A stretch of 64,000 nucleotides of DNA from an uncultured Methanolobus sp. Its GTDB lineage: Archaea; Halobacteriota; Methanosarcinia; Methanosarcinales; Methanosarcinaceae. The stretch covers positions 1,922,001 through 1,986,000 of the forward strand of contig NZ_OY762426.1 in NCBI RefSeq assembly GCF_963665675.1. Reading direction: 5' to 3'. Below are positions 43,923 to 52,548 of the stretch, piece by piece. The notes under the pieces were generated by a model. The model was not told the origin of the DNA. It was given only the letters and a program-made list of their open reading frames with translations, and searched no databases. Positions within the stretch are counted from its first letter, which is position 1. Every line of letters begins with the position of its first letter. The position numbers were made by a program, and so were the translations under genes.

Positions 43923-44185
43923 TGTATACTATCCTGTATTCTTCAGGGGCACTGAAGGATATTAAAAACCTCCCTGCAGATATTGCTCAAAAGATAGTGT
44001 TATCTATCAAAGAGATCAGTGATAATCCGAAAACACATGTTAAGAAACTCAAAGGCTTTCCAAAATCACCTTTATATTCATTAAGAGTTGGTACTTACCG
44101 CGCGATTATGAGTATTGAGGATGATAAGCTGGTTGTGTTTGTTATTGAAGTTGGACACCGGAGTAAGATTTACCGAAAATATTGA
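43922..44185 (+). CDS. relE: RelE/ParE-superfamily toxin
   Basis: 87 residues, the usual length. SSGALKDIKNLPADIAQKIV, KKLKGFPKSPLYSLRVGTYR, then VFVIEVGHRSKIYRKY; the conserved Arg in LRVGTYRAIM and HR-x-IYRKY at the end are RelE features. It should cleave mRNA on the ribosome when free of antitoxin. An IS1-family element begins 10 bases after its stop and did not disrupt it. Confidence 0.9.
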   Translation: MYTILYSSGALKDIKNLPADIAQKIVLSIKEISDNPKTHVKKLKGFPKSPLYSLRVGTYRAIMSIEDDKLVVFVIEVGHRSKIYRKY

Positions 44186-44187
44186 AT

Positions 44188-44195
44188 CATTTTTT
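44188..44195. repeat. Target-site duplication, left copy
   Basis: CATTTTTT, repeated exactly at 44936-44943 on the other side of the IS1-family element. Eight bases is within the usual range for IS1. Confidence 0.85.
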
Positions 44196-44935
44196 GGCAT
44201 TGGTCATAAAGCATAGCTATATAGTATGGATGAATATATTTGTTTATGAATTGCCCAAGATGTAAAAGTTCCGATTCCACAAAGAATGGCATAGTTGGTG
44301 GACGTCAGCGTTACAGGTGCTCAGGGTGTGGATATAATTATACTGTCGAAAAGAAATCAACAGCATACCCTGAGTCTGTGAAAAAACAAGCTTTACAATT
44401 ATACCTTGAAGGACTAGGATTTCGTTCAATTGGACGTTTTCTAAATGTTAGCCATGTTACCGTGCAAAACTGGATCAAGCAATTTGGCAGTGAATTAGAG
44501 GAACTAAAAAGTCAAAAAGAGATCTCTGTCGTAGAATTAGATGAGATGCACACATACATCGGGAATAAAAAAACTACTGCTGGATCTGGATTGCTGTTGA
44601 TAGAGATGGGAAAAAATTCATCGACTGCTCTTTTGGTAGTAGGGGAACAGAAACAGGCGAAAAACTCTGGGATAAGTTAAAGGAAAAAGAGATTGGAGAA
44701 GTGATGACTGATCACTGGAGAGCATATGCAGAGTTCCTTCCGAAGGAGATTCATACTCAATCAAAAGCAGAAACTTATACTGTTGAAGGTTACAACAGTA
44801 TATTCAGGCATTTTCTAGCAAGGTTAAGAAGGAAGTCAAAGTGCTATACCAAGAGCATTGAAATGCTAAAGTATTCGATCATTCTTTTAATGAAATACAG
44901 GAATAACGAGTTATCTATATTTAATTAACAATACC
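44196..44935 (+). mobile_element. IS1-family insertion sequence, 740 bp
   Basis: The ends form imperfect inverted repeats (GGCATTGGTCATAAAG left; GGTATTGTTAATTAAA from the right end on the other strand, with about 11 of 16 matching). The element is flanked by the 8-bp duplication CATTTTTT and contains a single transposase in two frames. The total length fits IS1. It inserted between relE and the decayed hisA-like copy, removing no sequence from relE. Confidence 0.88.
44246..44928 (+). CDS. IS1-family transposase, expressed through a -1 frameshift
   Basis: The first frame (ATG 44246 to 44680) has a zinc finger CPRCKSSDSTKNG-CSGCGYNY, a helix-turn-helix (GFRSIGRFLNVSHVTVQNWI) and the first catalytic Asp in VELDEMHTYIG. 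The -1 frame continues with YCWIWIAVDRDGKKFIDCSF, Asp in MTDHWRAYAEF and Glu in VEGYNSIFRHFLARLRR to 44928. The switch is at A7C (44567-44574, AAAAAAAC), like the A-rich slippery site of IS1. All DDE residues are present, so the element may be active. A simple frameshift mutation is the alternative. Confidence 0.85.
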
Positions 44936-44943
44936 CATTTTTT
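44936..44943. repeat. Target-site duplication, right copy
   Basis: CATTTTTT, matching 44188-44195. Immediately after it begins the decayed hisA-like copy. Confidence 0.85.
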
Positions 44944-44944
44944 T

Positions 44945-45134
44945 AATATTTTCCAGTGTCTTAATGTCTTCCATATTGCTTACGCTACCGCCGAGAAGCA
45001 CATTGTGGTTTGAGATTGAAATTATTTTCCTTAAGAATTGTGAATCCACAACGGCTGTGGTCTGCGATATAGACTTCCAGCGGTTTTATAGTACCTACTA
45101 TCTGTGTTGCATATTGACTTGAAAATTTGGATTT
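44945..45134 (-). pseudogene. Deleted copy of the hisA-like gene
   Basis: The DNA matches two separated blocks of the intact hisA-like gene: 44949-45058 against 46636-46740 (C-terminal part, LGGGVSNMEDIKTLE region), then directly 45060-45134 against 47098-47185 (N-terminal part, ATQIVGTVKPAEVYIAD). About 355 bases between them are missing. A further 15 bases are lost between two GTTGCAT repeats present in the intact gene. The C-terminal end is lost beside the IS1 element. It cannot make a barrel. Confidence 0.88.
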
Positions 45135-45153
45135 ATATGTTGATTTTGAGCTT

Positions 45154-45519
45154 TTAAGCAGCTTTTCCACCTAGTAAACCGACTATGGCTCCAAAACCAG
45201 TAGTGACAATATTCTCACAAATAGATAGTACGTTATTTTGAGCTTCTGTGAGTTCAGGATATGTGAAAGCAATATACAAATTTGTTATAAATGCCAGCAC
45301 TGTAGCTACGGACACTGCAATGAATGCTACTTTAAATGTTGGTGGAAGTGAGATATTCCTATTTCCTTGAGTACTATGAGTGTTAAACGTCTTATCTTTA
45401 TAAATTGAAGATGCCTTAAGACTTATTTTTGAATCATCCTTCTGGACGATATCTGTTTGTTTCAGTGGGCTACGAAACGATTCTAATACAATGTTCGGGA
45501 TTGAAGACAAATTTCCCAT
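45154..45519 (-). CDS. Unrecognised protein with C-terminal membrane helices
   Basis: 121 residues. A polar N-terminal half (DIVQKDDSKISLKASSIYKD) precedes a helix FKVAFIAVSVATVLAFITNL and a second C-terminal hydrophobic segment NIVTTGFGAIVGLLGGKAA. The ending resembles small archaeal and bacterial membrane proteins with a Gly-rich final helix often found on integrated elements. It lies between the decayed hisA-like copy and a non-coding mobile element, so probably acquired. Confidence 0.6.
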   Translation of the reverse strand: MGNLSSIPNIVLESFRSPLKQTDIVQKDDSKISLKASSIYKDKTFNTHSTQGNRNISLPPTFKVAFIAVSVATVLAFITNLYIAFTYPELTEAQNNVLSICENIVTTGFGAIVGLLGGKAA

Positions 45520-45549
45520 GTTCTCACATTTAATAATTTGTTTGCAGGA

Positions 45550-45555
45550 TTATAT
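45550..45555. repeat. Target-site duplication of the non-coding element, left
   Basis: TTATAT, repeated at 46098-46103 just outside the opposite inverted repeat. Confidence 0.7.
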
Positions 45556-46097
45556 CCCAAGTTTGACAGTTTTCACTCTTTCATGAAGAGAATGTCTTCT
45601 CTTTCCTCCTTATTTTTCCTTTTTTTGTCAGGAAAAGCTATTTGACAGTTCAAATGATTTCATGCGAAAATCTCTGATTTCATCGTTTTTTCCATTAAAG
45701 TGGAGGCAATTTCTAGGAAATTTGGTCTAAATTTACCCGTTGAGCCCTTATTTTCATAAGAATAATGCTCATCTGTCAAATTCCATTAAGCTATTTTTGG
45801 ATATTTTTTGCTTGGAAACAAAATCAAATCGATTTAAGAGGCTTATTTAGAAGATTGAACAATACTGTCAAATTCCTTGTCCAAAAAATGGGCAAAAATC
45901 AGAAAAAACACAACCTAATGACTTATGTGGTACTGTCAAATTAATGAGGCAAAAAATGGATAAAATTATAAAAACAAGTATGGAAGAAAGAAAAGATGCC
46001 AGCAATCAACTAGAAGAAAAAGATAAACATAGAGATTAGAATAGAAACAAGAAAGAGGGATATTCAGTTAACCAAAAATAAAACTGTCAAACTTGGG
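45556..46097. mobile_element. Non-coding 542-bp element with perfect 18-bp terminal inverted repeats (MITE-like)
   Basis: The left end CCCAAGTTTGACAGTTTT is exactly complementary to the right end, and both are flanked by TTATAT (6 bases). No reading frame fills the inside. The core TTTGACAG recurs at 45641-45648, and its complement CTGTCAAA at 45773, 45865 and 45933, so subterminal copies point outward from both halves, as expected for transposase binding sites. The ends remind me of IS1634/IS4-type elements, which make 5-6 bp A/T duplications; this would be an internally deleted, non-autonomous copy. Explains the whole 680-base gene-free gap. Confidence 0.8.
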
Positions 46098-46103
46098 TTA
46101 TAT
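46098..46103. repeat. Target-site duplication of the non-coding element, right
   Basis: TTATAT, identical to 45550-45555. Confidence 0.7.
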
Positions 46104-46204
46104 ATGTTTCCAGACAAAAAATTGCTTAGGTGAGCAAAGTATTCGATAGGAATCAGTTCCGGTAAAATAGCTGAATGAAGTAAAAAATGGAGTAACCGTA
46201 ATGG

Positions 46205-46441
46205 TTACTCAAGTCCGTTCTCATCAGCGAATTTGATGAGAGCTTCTCCAAGAGTTCTTGTGTATTTAGGGTTGAGGTTGAAACGTGATTTTTTCTGTCC
46301 GCCTCTTTCCTTTGCGATCTCTATGTATTCGTTCTCGTATCTCTCGCTTGTTGCAAGTGTGATGGTCAGGAACCAGCCTGCTCCCATCTTAATTTCTCCA
46401 TAGTTCTCGCCTATTTCTACATTTTCATCTTTGTCTGCCAT
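46205..46441 (-). CDS. Small conserved-looking protein of unknown function
   Basis: 78 residues, acidic start MADKDENVEIGENYGEIKMG, then WFLTITLATSERYENEYIEI and RFNLNPKYTRTLGEALIKFA. No known motif; the composition and the clean codon use look like a real cytoplasmic protein. It lies between the non-coding mobile element and the hisA-like gene. Confidence 0.65.
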   Translation of the reverse strand: MADKDENVEIGENYGEIKMGAGWFLTITLATSERYENEYIEIAKERGGQKKSRFNLNPKYTRTLGEALIKFADENGLE

Positions 46442-46549
46442 GATTACACCGATAATTGAAATTTGAACTTAATTTAAATCCGAATTCAATAATGTGAATT
46501 CAACTTTGTTCACATTATTTTTATTTGTATATAATATTACTCTGGAATA

Positions 46550-47269
46550 TTACCCTGAAACCTGTCTTACCATTTCCAGTGGAATTGAGCCGTTATGCAA
46601 TGCTGTTGCCACAAGTGCGCCCTTTATTCCGATATCTTCCAGAGTTTTAATGTCTTCCATGTTGCTTACACCGCCACCCAGAAGCACATTGTGCCTTGAG
46701 ATAGAAACGATTTTACTTAAGAATTGTGAGTCTACGCCGCTTGATGTACCAACTCTGTCAAGGTCGAGGATTATGATATCTGCAAGTTCGTAGTCGTTGA
46801 GGAGTTCTACTATCTTTAGCGGCTCATCGGGCATTGTGGGGTCGTTGGTGAGTATCTTACCGTGTTTTTTGTCGATACTGACGCTTACTCTTCCAGGGTA
46901 CAGCCTGCTTGCCTCTTTTATTGTTTCAAGTGAGGCGGTCTCGGTTCCTAGGATGACGGTTTGTACAATGTCCATTACGTCTTCGGTTTCTGAGACTGAT
47001 GTTACGCCGGGGTCAAGCATTACTTTTGCTGATTCTGCCACGGCCTGTATGATATCGAAGTTCTTTTCCCTCTTGCCGATATTCTCAAGCAGGTTCAGGT
47101 CTGCGATGTAGACCTCTGCTGGTTTTACGGTCCCTACGATCTGTGTTGCATCGGATGTGTTGCATATGTGACTTGAAAAGTGGATGGGTTTGTATTCACT
47201 ACGATCCCCACCCTGTGCATGGACTACTGTCTTGTTGAATATGTCGAGAACGAAGATGATACGAAACAT
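46550..47269 (-). CDS. HisA-related TIM-barrel protein (COG1411 type)
   Basis: 239 residues from ATG at 47269 (MFRIIFVLDIFNKTVVHAQGG). It has HisA-like barrel motifs: FVLDIFNKTVVHA, EVYIADLNLLE, IIILDLDRVGTSSG, VLLGGGVSNMEDIK and GALVATALHNG. Residues resemble COG1411 proteins, related to but distinct from histidine-pathway HisA. It is divergent from mfnB with only 46 bases between, a conserved-looking pairing that suggests a role in methanofuran or one-carbon cofactor metabolism. A deleted copy lies at 44945-45134. Confidence 0.85.
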   Translation of the reverse strand: MFRIIFVLDIFNKTVVHAQGGDRSEYKPIHFSSHICNTSDATQIVGTVKPAEVYIADLNLLENIGKREKNFDIIQAVAESAKVMLDPGVTSVSETEDVMDIVQTVILGTETASLETIKEASRLYPGRVSVSIDKKHGKILTNDPTMPDEPLKIVELLNDYELADIIILDLDRVGTSSGVDSQFLSKIVSISRHNVLLGGGVSNMEDIKTLEDIGIKGALVATALHNGSIPLEMVRQVSG

Positions 47270-47315
47270 ATATAATTGATACATCTGTCATGCTATAAAA
47301 AAAGAGGTTAATATA

Positions 47316-48014
47316 ATGAAATTACTTATCAGTCCGATCAACCCTGAAGAGGCAATTGCAGCATATGAAGGTGGTGCTGACATTGTCGATGTGAAGAATC
47401 CTAAAGAAGGTTCACTTGGTGCAAACTTCCCGTGGATTATAAGTGCAGTGAAGGAATCCATTAATTCCGGGAAGCCGATCAGTGCGACGATAGGTGATTT
47501 TAATTTTAAGCCAGGAACTGCATCCCTTGCAGCTCTTGGTGCGGCAGTTGCAGGTGCAGATTATATCAAGGTCGGTCTTTATGACGTCCAGACCGAGGAA
47601 CAGGCTCTTGAAATGCTTACTAACATCACAAAGGCTGTAAAGAACTACGATGCTGAGAAGAAGGTTGTTGCATCAGGTTACTCAGATTACGAGCGTATCA
47701 ATTCAATCAACCCACAGCTCCTTCCGGCTATCGGCGCAAAGGCAGGCGTTGATGTTGTGATGGTCGATACAGGTATCAAGGACGGCCGCTCAACCTTTGA
47801 GTTCATGGACGAGGAAGAGCTTACTAAGTTCACAACAGCTATCCGCAAGGAAGGACTTCTTTCCGCACTTGCCGGAACCCTCAAGTTCGAGGACCTTCCT
47901 GCACTCAGGCGCATTGAGCCTGACATCATCGGTGTTCGCGGCATGGTCTGCGGCGGCGACAGAACTTCTGTCATTAAGGCAGAACTTGTCGAGAAGCTAA
48001 GGAATGAGATGTAA
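47316..48014 (+). CDS. mfnB: (5-formylfuran-3-yl)methyl phosphate synthase
   Basis: 232 residues, full length. It makes 4-(hydroxymethyl)-2-furancarboxaldehyde phosphate from two glyceraldehyde-3-phosphate, the first furan step of methanofuran synthesis. The start MKLLISPINPEEAIAAYEGG, then ADIVDVKNPKEGSLGANFPW (Lys and Asp of the barrel) and VVMVDTGIKDGRSTFEF, ending RGMVCGGDRTSVIK, match the DUF556/MfnB family. Methanofuran is the C1 carrier of methanogenesis. It is divergent from the HisA-like gene, with a promoter region of 46 bases. Confidence 0.94.
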   Translation: MKLLISPINPEEAIAAYEGGADIVDVKNPKEGSLGANFPWIISAVKESINSGKPISATIGDFNFKPGTASLAALGAAVAGADYIKVGLYDVQTEEQALEMLTNITKAVKNYDAEKKVVASGYSDYERINSINPQLLPAIGAKAGVDVVMVDTGIKDGRSTFEFMDEEELTKFTTAIRKEGLLSALAGTLKFEDLPALRRIEPDIIGVRGMVCGGDRTSVIKAELVEKLRNEM

Positions 48015-48260
48015 CTTCGGTTACTTCTTTTTTATTCTTTTTTTTACAGCTTTTTTACGCTCTAGCTTGTTATTATTGTTTGTTATGTGGTTATGACTGC
48101 AATTGTGTGGACTGTGATTTATACCTGAAGCAGAAGAGGTGCAGTTTACACATTTTATTGTTTGGCAACAAGTGATAACCTAAAAAAGAAACAAAAAACG
48201 GCAAATTGATATAATGAAAAGTTTATCAGAAGTTAATGTGTATTTTTGAGATGGTTTGGT

Positions 48261-48863
48261 ATGAAAAACATAATAATAGTAATCTGTATTGTAATAACGT
48301 GTTTACTTTTTGTGGGTTGTGTTGGTGACGAAGATGAAGGAACTACCGACACTTCATTTTCTTCTGAAGCATATTCGGAATCAGGTGATACTCCAGATTT
48401 GGTAATTAAGCCAAGTGATGTTCCTGATCTTTCTCTCGATGATCATACATTATATGCATTTTCTAAAAGTGAATATTTTGAATTTCCTGCTGAGCCGACT
48501 CTATATACAGGTATTTTACCCCACGATACCCGCAAGGTAGGAGAAGCAGCCACGTGGAGCGATGAAACAGGGCATACGGTGACCTATTCTATAATGATGT
48601 ATGACTCTGATATGGGACTCGAATTTACTTTTTATGACAGGAAGAGATATTATGAAGAGCAAGGAGTAGAACATAGAACTTGTAACATTGGGGAAGATTG
48701 TTTTTACATGTATTCATCGGTATCAGATACTCAATCCGCAGTTAATTTAGCTGCTCTTTCCTCTAATAACAATGTGTTATTAAATGTGGGCATCATTGGT
48801 GAAAAAGACAAAAGTGAAGATGAAGCAATCAGAATTGCTAAAATCATCGAAGACAGGCTTTGA
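48261..48863 (+). CDS. Lipoprotein of unknown function
   Basis: 200 residues from ATG at 48261. The leader MKNIIIVICIVITCLLFVGC ends in a lipobox-like Cys (LFVGC), followed by an acidic linker. The mature part has WSDETGHTVTYSIMMYDSDM and a C-terminal helix SEDEAIRIAKIIEDRL. No family named; resembles small exported lipoproteins common in Methanosarcinales. An upstream in-frame start at 48246 (MRWFG) is less likely. Confidence 0.7.
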   Translation: MKNIIIVICIVITCLLFVGCVGDEDEGTTDTSFSSEAYSESGDTPDLVIKPSDVPDLSLDDHTLYAFSKSEYFEFPAEPTLYTGILPHDTRKVGEAATWSDETGHTVTYSIMMYDSDMGLEFTFYDRKRYYEEQGVEHRTCNIGEDCFYMYSSVSDTQSAVNLAALSSNNNVLLNVGIIGEKDKSEDEAIRIAKIIEDRL

Positions 48864-49122
48864 GGATTAATCCTACTACCTTCTTTTTTAGACTTCCTTA
48901 ATTATAACTTATAGGTAGGGATATAACATACTTTCAAAAGGTGCTCGTCTTGCTTGGAATGCTGCATTTTCAGAAAATCCTTGATCTCTTAATTCCCACG
49001 AATTATTCATTCTTCCTACTCAACAAAAACCCTCACAAAACGTTAAATCATACTTCTGATGAATATATTATTGATGACGACCGTCGATACCGTATTCAAA
49101 AACAGTCCTGTGGTGATATGGC

Positions 49123-51354
49123 TTGACAGATGAGATTACTGTAAAAGTAGGTCAGGCTTATCCAAGGGATGCAGGCAGGGGAATTGCCAGGCTCGATAAG
49201 ACTCTCATGCAAAAGATCGGTGCTATAAGTGGCGATATAATCGAGATCAAGGGCAAGGAGAAATGCTATGCAATAGTCTGGCCGGGTTATCTTGAAGATG
49301 CAGGCAAGGACCTAGTACGCATAGACGGTAACCTGCGTAATAACGCCAAAGTGGGTATCGATGACTCAGTAACACTAAGAAAAGTGCAGGTCGTGGAAGC
49401 AGAAGCAATCACCCTTGCACCGACAAGGGAAACTCACCTTGTAGGTGGAGCACGTTTCATACTCAGGATACTGGAAGGTCGTCCGGTTGCAAAAGGACAG
49501 AGCATCCGTGTCGAGACAGTGAATAATCCCATCTCTTTTGTAGTACTCGCCACCAAACCCTCAGGTCCGGTAGTAGTGACTCGCAACACCAAGATCAACC
49601 TGCGTGAGAAAGCAGCCATAGCAGAATCTGCCGCAGGTCAGGTCACGTATGAGGATATCGGAGGTCTGCAACGTGAACTCGGACTTGTGCGTGAGATGAT
49701 AGAACTTCCCCTCAAGCACCCTGAACTATTCAACAAGCTCGGCATCGATCCTCCAAAAGGAGTCCTGCTCTTCGGTCCTCCGGGAACTGGAAAAACCATG
49801 ATTGCAAGGGCGGTTGCCAGCGAAACCGATGCCAATTTCATATCCGTAAGCGGACCTGAGATCGTTTCCAAATACTATGGTGAAAGCGAGCAGAAGCTCC
49901 GTGAGATATTCGAGGAAGCCCAGCGTAACGCTCCAACCATTATTTTCGTAGATGAGATAGATTCCATCGCTCCAAAACGAGATGAAGTAGTCGGGGAAAT
50001 GGAGCGCAGGATAGTTGCCCAGCTACTCTCACTTATGGATGGACTTGCATCCAGAGGCAAGGTCATAGTCATAGCCGCCACCAACCGTCCCAATTCCATT
50101 GATGAAGCCCTGCGCCGTGGAGGAAGGTTCGACCGTGAAATTGAGGTCGGAATTCCAGATTCAGACGGAAGGCTCCAGATTCTTTACGTTCACACAAGGG
50201 GAATGCCTCTTGAAAAAGACCTTGAGCTAAAGGAAATAGCAGCAGTAACCCACGGTTTTGTAGGTGCTGACCTCTCATCCCTGTGTAAAGAGGCTGCAAT
50301 GCACGCCCTCAGGAGGCTGCTCCCTGAGCTTAAGATCGATGATGTTGAAGATGAGATCCCGCCGGAGTTCATGGAAAAGCTCGAAGTCACCAGAAAAGAC
50401 TTCGATGAAGCTCTGAAGAACATCGAGCCATCGGCCATGCGTGAGGTTTTCGTGGAAGTCCCTCATGTGAAATGGGATGACATCGGCGGCCTTGATGGGG
50501 CAAAACAAGAACTGGCAGAAGCAGTTGAATGGCCTCTGAAATATCCTTCCCTTTTTGAAACTGTGAACACCAAACCACCAAGAGGAATCATGCTCTTTGG
50601 TCCTCCGGGAACCGGAAAAACAATGCTTGCAAAAGCCGTTGCAACTGAGAGCGAGGCAAATTTCATCAGTATCAAAGGACCGGAACTCCTCAGTCGCTAC
50701 GTTGGGGAATCCGAACGTGCAGTACGTGAAACTTTCCGCAAGGCAAGGCAGGCCGCACCAACCATAATATTCTTCGATGAGATCGATTCCATGGCATCAG
50801 AACGTGGTTCAAGTGTGGATGCCCACGCAACAGAGCGTGTTGTAAGCCAGATCCTCACCGAGATAGATGGTGTGGAGGAACTCAAGGATGTGGTGATAGT
50901 CGCAGCCACCAACCGTCCTGATATAGTAGACCCGGCACTTCTGCGCCCGGGGAGATTTGACCGCCTGATATACGTCCGTCCTCCTGATAAACAGGGCCGT
51001 GAAAAGATATTCAACATCCATCTTGCCGGCAAGCCTCTTGCAAAAGATGTGAATGTGGAAGAACTTGCAGAAATAACCGAAGGGTACGTTGGTGCTGATC
51101 TGGAATCCATCTGTCGGGAAGCTTCAATGCTGGCTCTGCGTGAAGTAATCACTCCGGGTCTCAGTCAGGAAGAAGCTCTGAAAAAAGCAGACGGAATTAA
51201 GATTACTTATGATCATTTCCTCAAAGCCAAAAACCGTGTGAAACCAACAACCTCGCGCAGTACCATGAATCTCTATGAGCAGGCTGCAGAATCATTTGCA
51301 ATGTATGCAGCAAACGAGGAAGAAAAGGATATTGATGAAAGGGCGTATCAGTGA
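49123..51354 (+). CDS. CDC48/VAT-type AAA+ ATPase
   Basis: 743 residues from TTG at 49123 (GGTGAT upstream). The N-domain ([20 protein letters not shown], substrate binding) is followed by two AAA modules: Walker [18 protein letters not shown] and Walker [15 protein letters not shown], then [17 protein letters not shown] and [15 protein letters not shown], each with SRH arginines ([18 protein letters not shown] in the second). A C-terminal linker ends [12 protein letters not shown]. It unfolds proteins for the proteasome. In this position no partner gene is linked. Confidence 0.97.
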   Translation: MTDEITVKVGQAYPRDAGRGIARLDKTLMQKIGAISGDIIEIKGKEKCYAIVWPGYLEDAGKDLVRIDGNLRNNAKVGIDDSVTLRKVQVVEAEAITLAPTRETHLVGGARFILRILEGRPVAKGQSIRVETVNNPISFVVLATKPSGPVVVTRNTKINLREKAAIAESAAGQVTYEDIGGLQRELGLVREMIELPLKHPELFNKLGIDPPKGVLLFGPPGTGKTMIARAVASETDANFISVSGPEIVSKYYGESEQKLREIFEEAQRNAPTIIFVDEIDSIAPKRDEVVGEMERRIVAQLLSLMDGLASRGKVIVIAATNRPNSIDEALRRGGRFDREIEVGIPDSDGRLQILYVHTRGMPLEKDLELKEIAAVTHGFVGADLSSLCKEAAMHALRRLLPELKIDDVEDEIPPEFMEKLEVTRKDFDEALKNIEPSAMREVFVEVPHVKWDDIGGLDGAKQELAEAVEWPLKYPSLFETVNTKPPRGIMLFGPPGTGKTMLAKAVATESEANFISIKGPELLSRYVGESERAVRETFRKARQAAPTIIFFDEIDSMASERGSSVDAHATERVVSQILTEIDGVEELKDVVIVAATNRPDIVDPALLRPGRFDRLIYVRPPDKQGREKIFNIHLAGKPLAKDVNVEELAEITEGYVGADLESICREASMLALREVITPGLSQEEALKKADGIKITYDHFLKAKNRVKPTTSRSTMNLYEQAAESFAMYAANEEEKDIDERAYQ

Positions 51355-51377
51355 AAGGAATTGTTGGACAACTTACT

Positions 51378-52205
51378 TTAATATCCAAGGTAGTCTAACA
51401 TTGTTTTTCCTTTTTCATTCAATTTGACACAAGCGTTAGTTCCAATTTTGTATATCTCAATTAGATTCCATTCTTCTTTTAATTTTCTTATAATATTTTG
51501 ATTAATCCACGCGTAATCCTTGGCTTTCTCTTTATCTTCTTTGTTTTTATCATCGGCAGCTTGTTTTTCTACCTTTATTTTATTTGCCAAGTGCCTTTTT
51601 GTCTCTCTTATTAGCTTTAAATGCTCTTCTTCTTTTGAAAATTCGATCAAATCCTTTTTTGTAACTGTGTGACCTTTTTCTTCCTATTCTTTGAGGTATT
51701 TAAGCACAATCATTAATTCCTTTGATGGGAGTTGCATTTGGAATGTCAATATTTTCTTAATATCTTCAATTCCTTCTGTTTGTGGTTTAAGGCCAGTTTC
51801 TTCATCAATATCTTGTTTATATGCTTTAGGTTTCACATAATAAGGAATGATTTTTCTTTCTTTTTCAAACATCATTGAGCTTATGGTTCCTGCTATTGCA
51901 GAAAGTGTACTTCCAGATGATATATTTATGAATATGCTGTTTTCTTTATGTTCATTATCAATTACTTTTTTGATAATTCTAAGTAAATGAGGTAAGTCCC
52001 TTATATCATCAACAAATTCTTCTTGGACTTCAATCCCTTTGTCAATGATTCTACGTCTGTTTTCAATAAAATAATCTCTACCAGAATCATTTTCTTTTTG
52101 GGTTATCAAAACTACTTTGTCTGCTTTTTGGTCAATAGCAGCTTGACTTATTCTATCTAATTCGTACCCTACAACGCATATGTGTACTCTTAAAGGAGTT
52201 TTCAT
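51378..52205 (-). CDS. CARF-like/winged-helix regulator (HFX_2341/DUF6293-like) with an in-frame amber codon
   Basis: The N-terminal 173 codons (52205-51687) are a CARF-like Rossmann domain: LRVHICVVGYELDRISQAAI, DKVVLITQKE and IFINISSGSTLSAIAGTISS (nucleotide-binding loop). Then comes TAG (51684-51686), and the same frame continues, without a further stop, through EEKGHTVTKKDLIEFSKEEE to MLDYLGY and TAA at 51378. Together helix ELMIVLKYLKE-X-EEKGHTVTKKDLIEF is a normal winged-helix start with one residue (amber) in the loop. The 275-residue total fits the family. Readthrough as pyrrolysine, plain termination, or early decay are all possible. A palindrome lies in front of it. Confidence 0.82.
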
Positions 52206-52265
52206 CTACACAAAATATGTCTGTTTTTCTTATAAATATGTTAATGCTATCTAAATAACTTAGTC

Positions 52266-52288
52266 TATTAAGTTTATTATACTTAATA
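52266..52288. promoter_or_regulatory. Palindromic site between the CARF-like regulator and a divergent operon
   Basis: TATTAAGT (52266-52273) and ACTTAATA (52281-52288) are exact complements with a 7-base spacer, in the 144-base divergent promoter region. A natural candidate operator for the CARF-like winged-helix protein itself. The copy of ACTTA just upstream (AACTTAGT, about 52257) could extend it. Confidence 0.5.
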
Positions 52289-52349
52289 AGTTTAAAAATA
52301 TTTATTATTCTTTAATACAATCTCCTACTAAAATATTAGAGGATTCAAA

Positions 52350-52544
52350 ATGACTCAAAAAATGTATTTCGCTGGTCTTGGCGGATCGGGAATAGTAGGC
52401 ACCTTGATTATTGCAGGTATTGCACTGAAAAATCTTCAAGTTTCAGAAGGTATTGGAAATCTTGCAATAGGCGGTGGAGTTACAATAGGAATTGCATTAG
52501 GTCTTTTAGGCGCAGCAAGTGTTGCAATGAGGGTGTTCAGGTGA
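52350..52544 (+). CDS. Small Gly-rich two-helix membrane protein
   Basis: 64 residues, MTQKMYFAGLGGSGIVGTLI, then LAIGGGVTIGIALGLLGAAS. Two membrane helices rich in Gly and Ala (holin-like or pore-like in composition). No family recognised. GAGG precedes the start. The nuclease gene follows 4 bases later, so they form an operon, divergent from the CARF-like regulator. Confidence 0.65.
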   Translation: MTQKMYFAGLGGSGIVGTLIIAGIALKNLQVSEGIGNLAIGGGVTIGIALGLLGAASVAMRVFR

Positions 52545-52548
52545 GTAT

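Noticed and set aside
44985..45170. 61-residue frame in the hisA-like fragment as a real gene
   Set aside because: It is part of a deleted copy; the barrel cannot form.
45520..46200. Repeated CTGTCAAA motifs as a replication origin or CRISPR-like array
   Set aside because: Spacing is irregular, and the perfect terminal inverted repeats with target duplication explain them better as parts of a mobile element.
48941..49126. 61-residue frame before the CDC48 gene
   Set aside because: No family, poor codon pattern and it overlaps the CDC48 start; more likely leader sequence.
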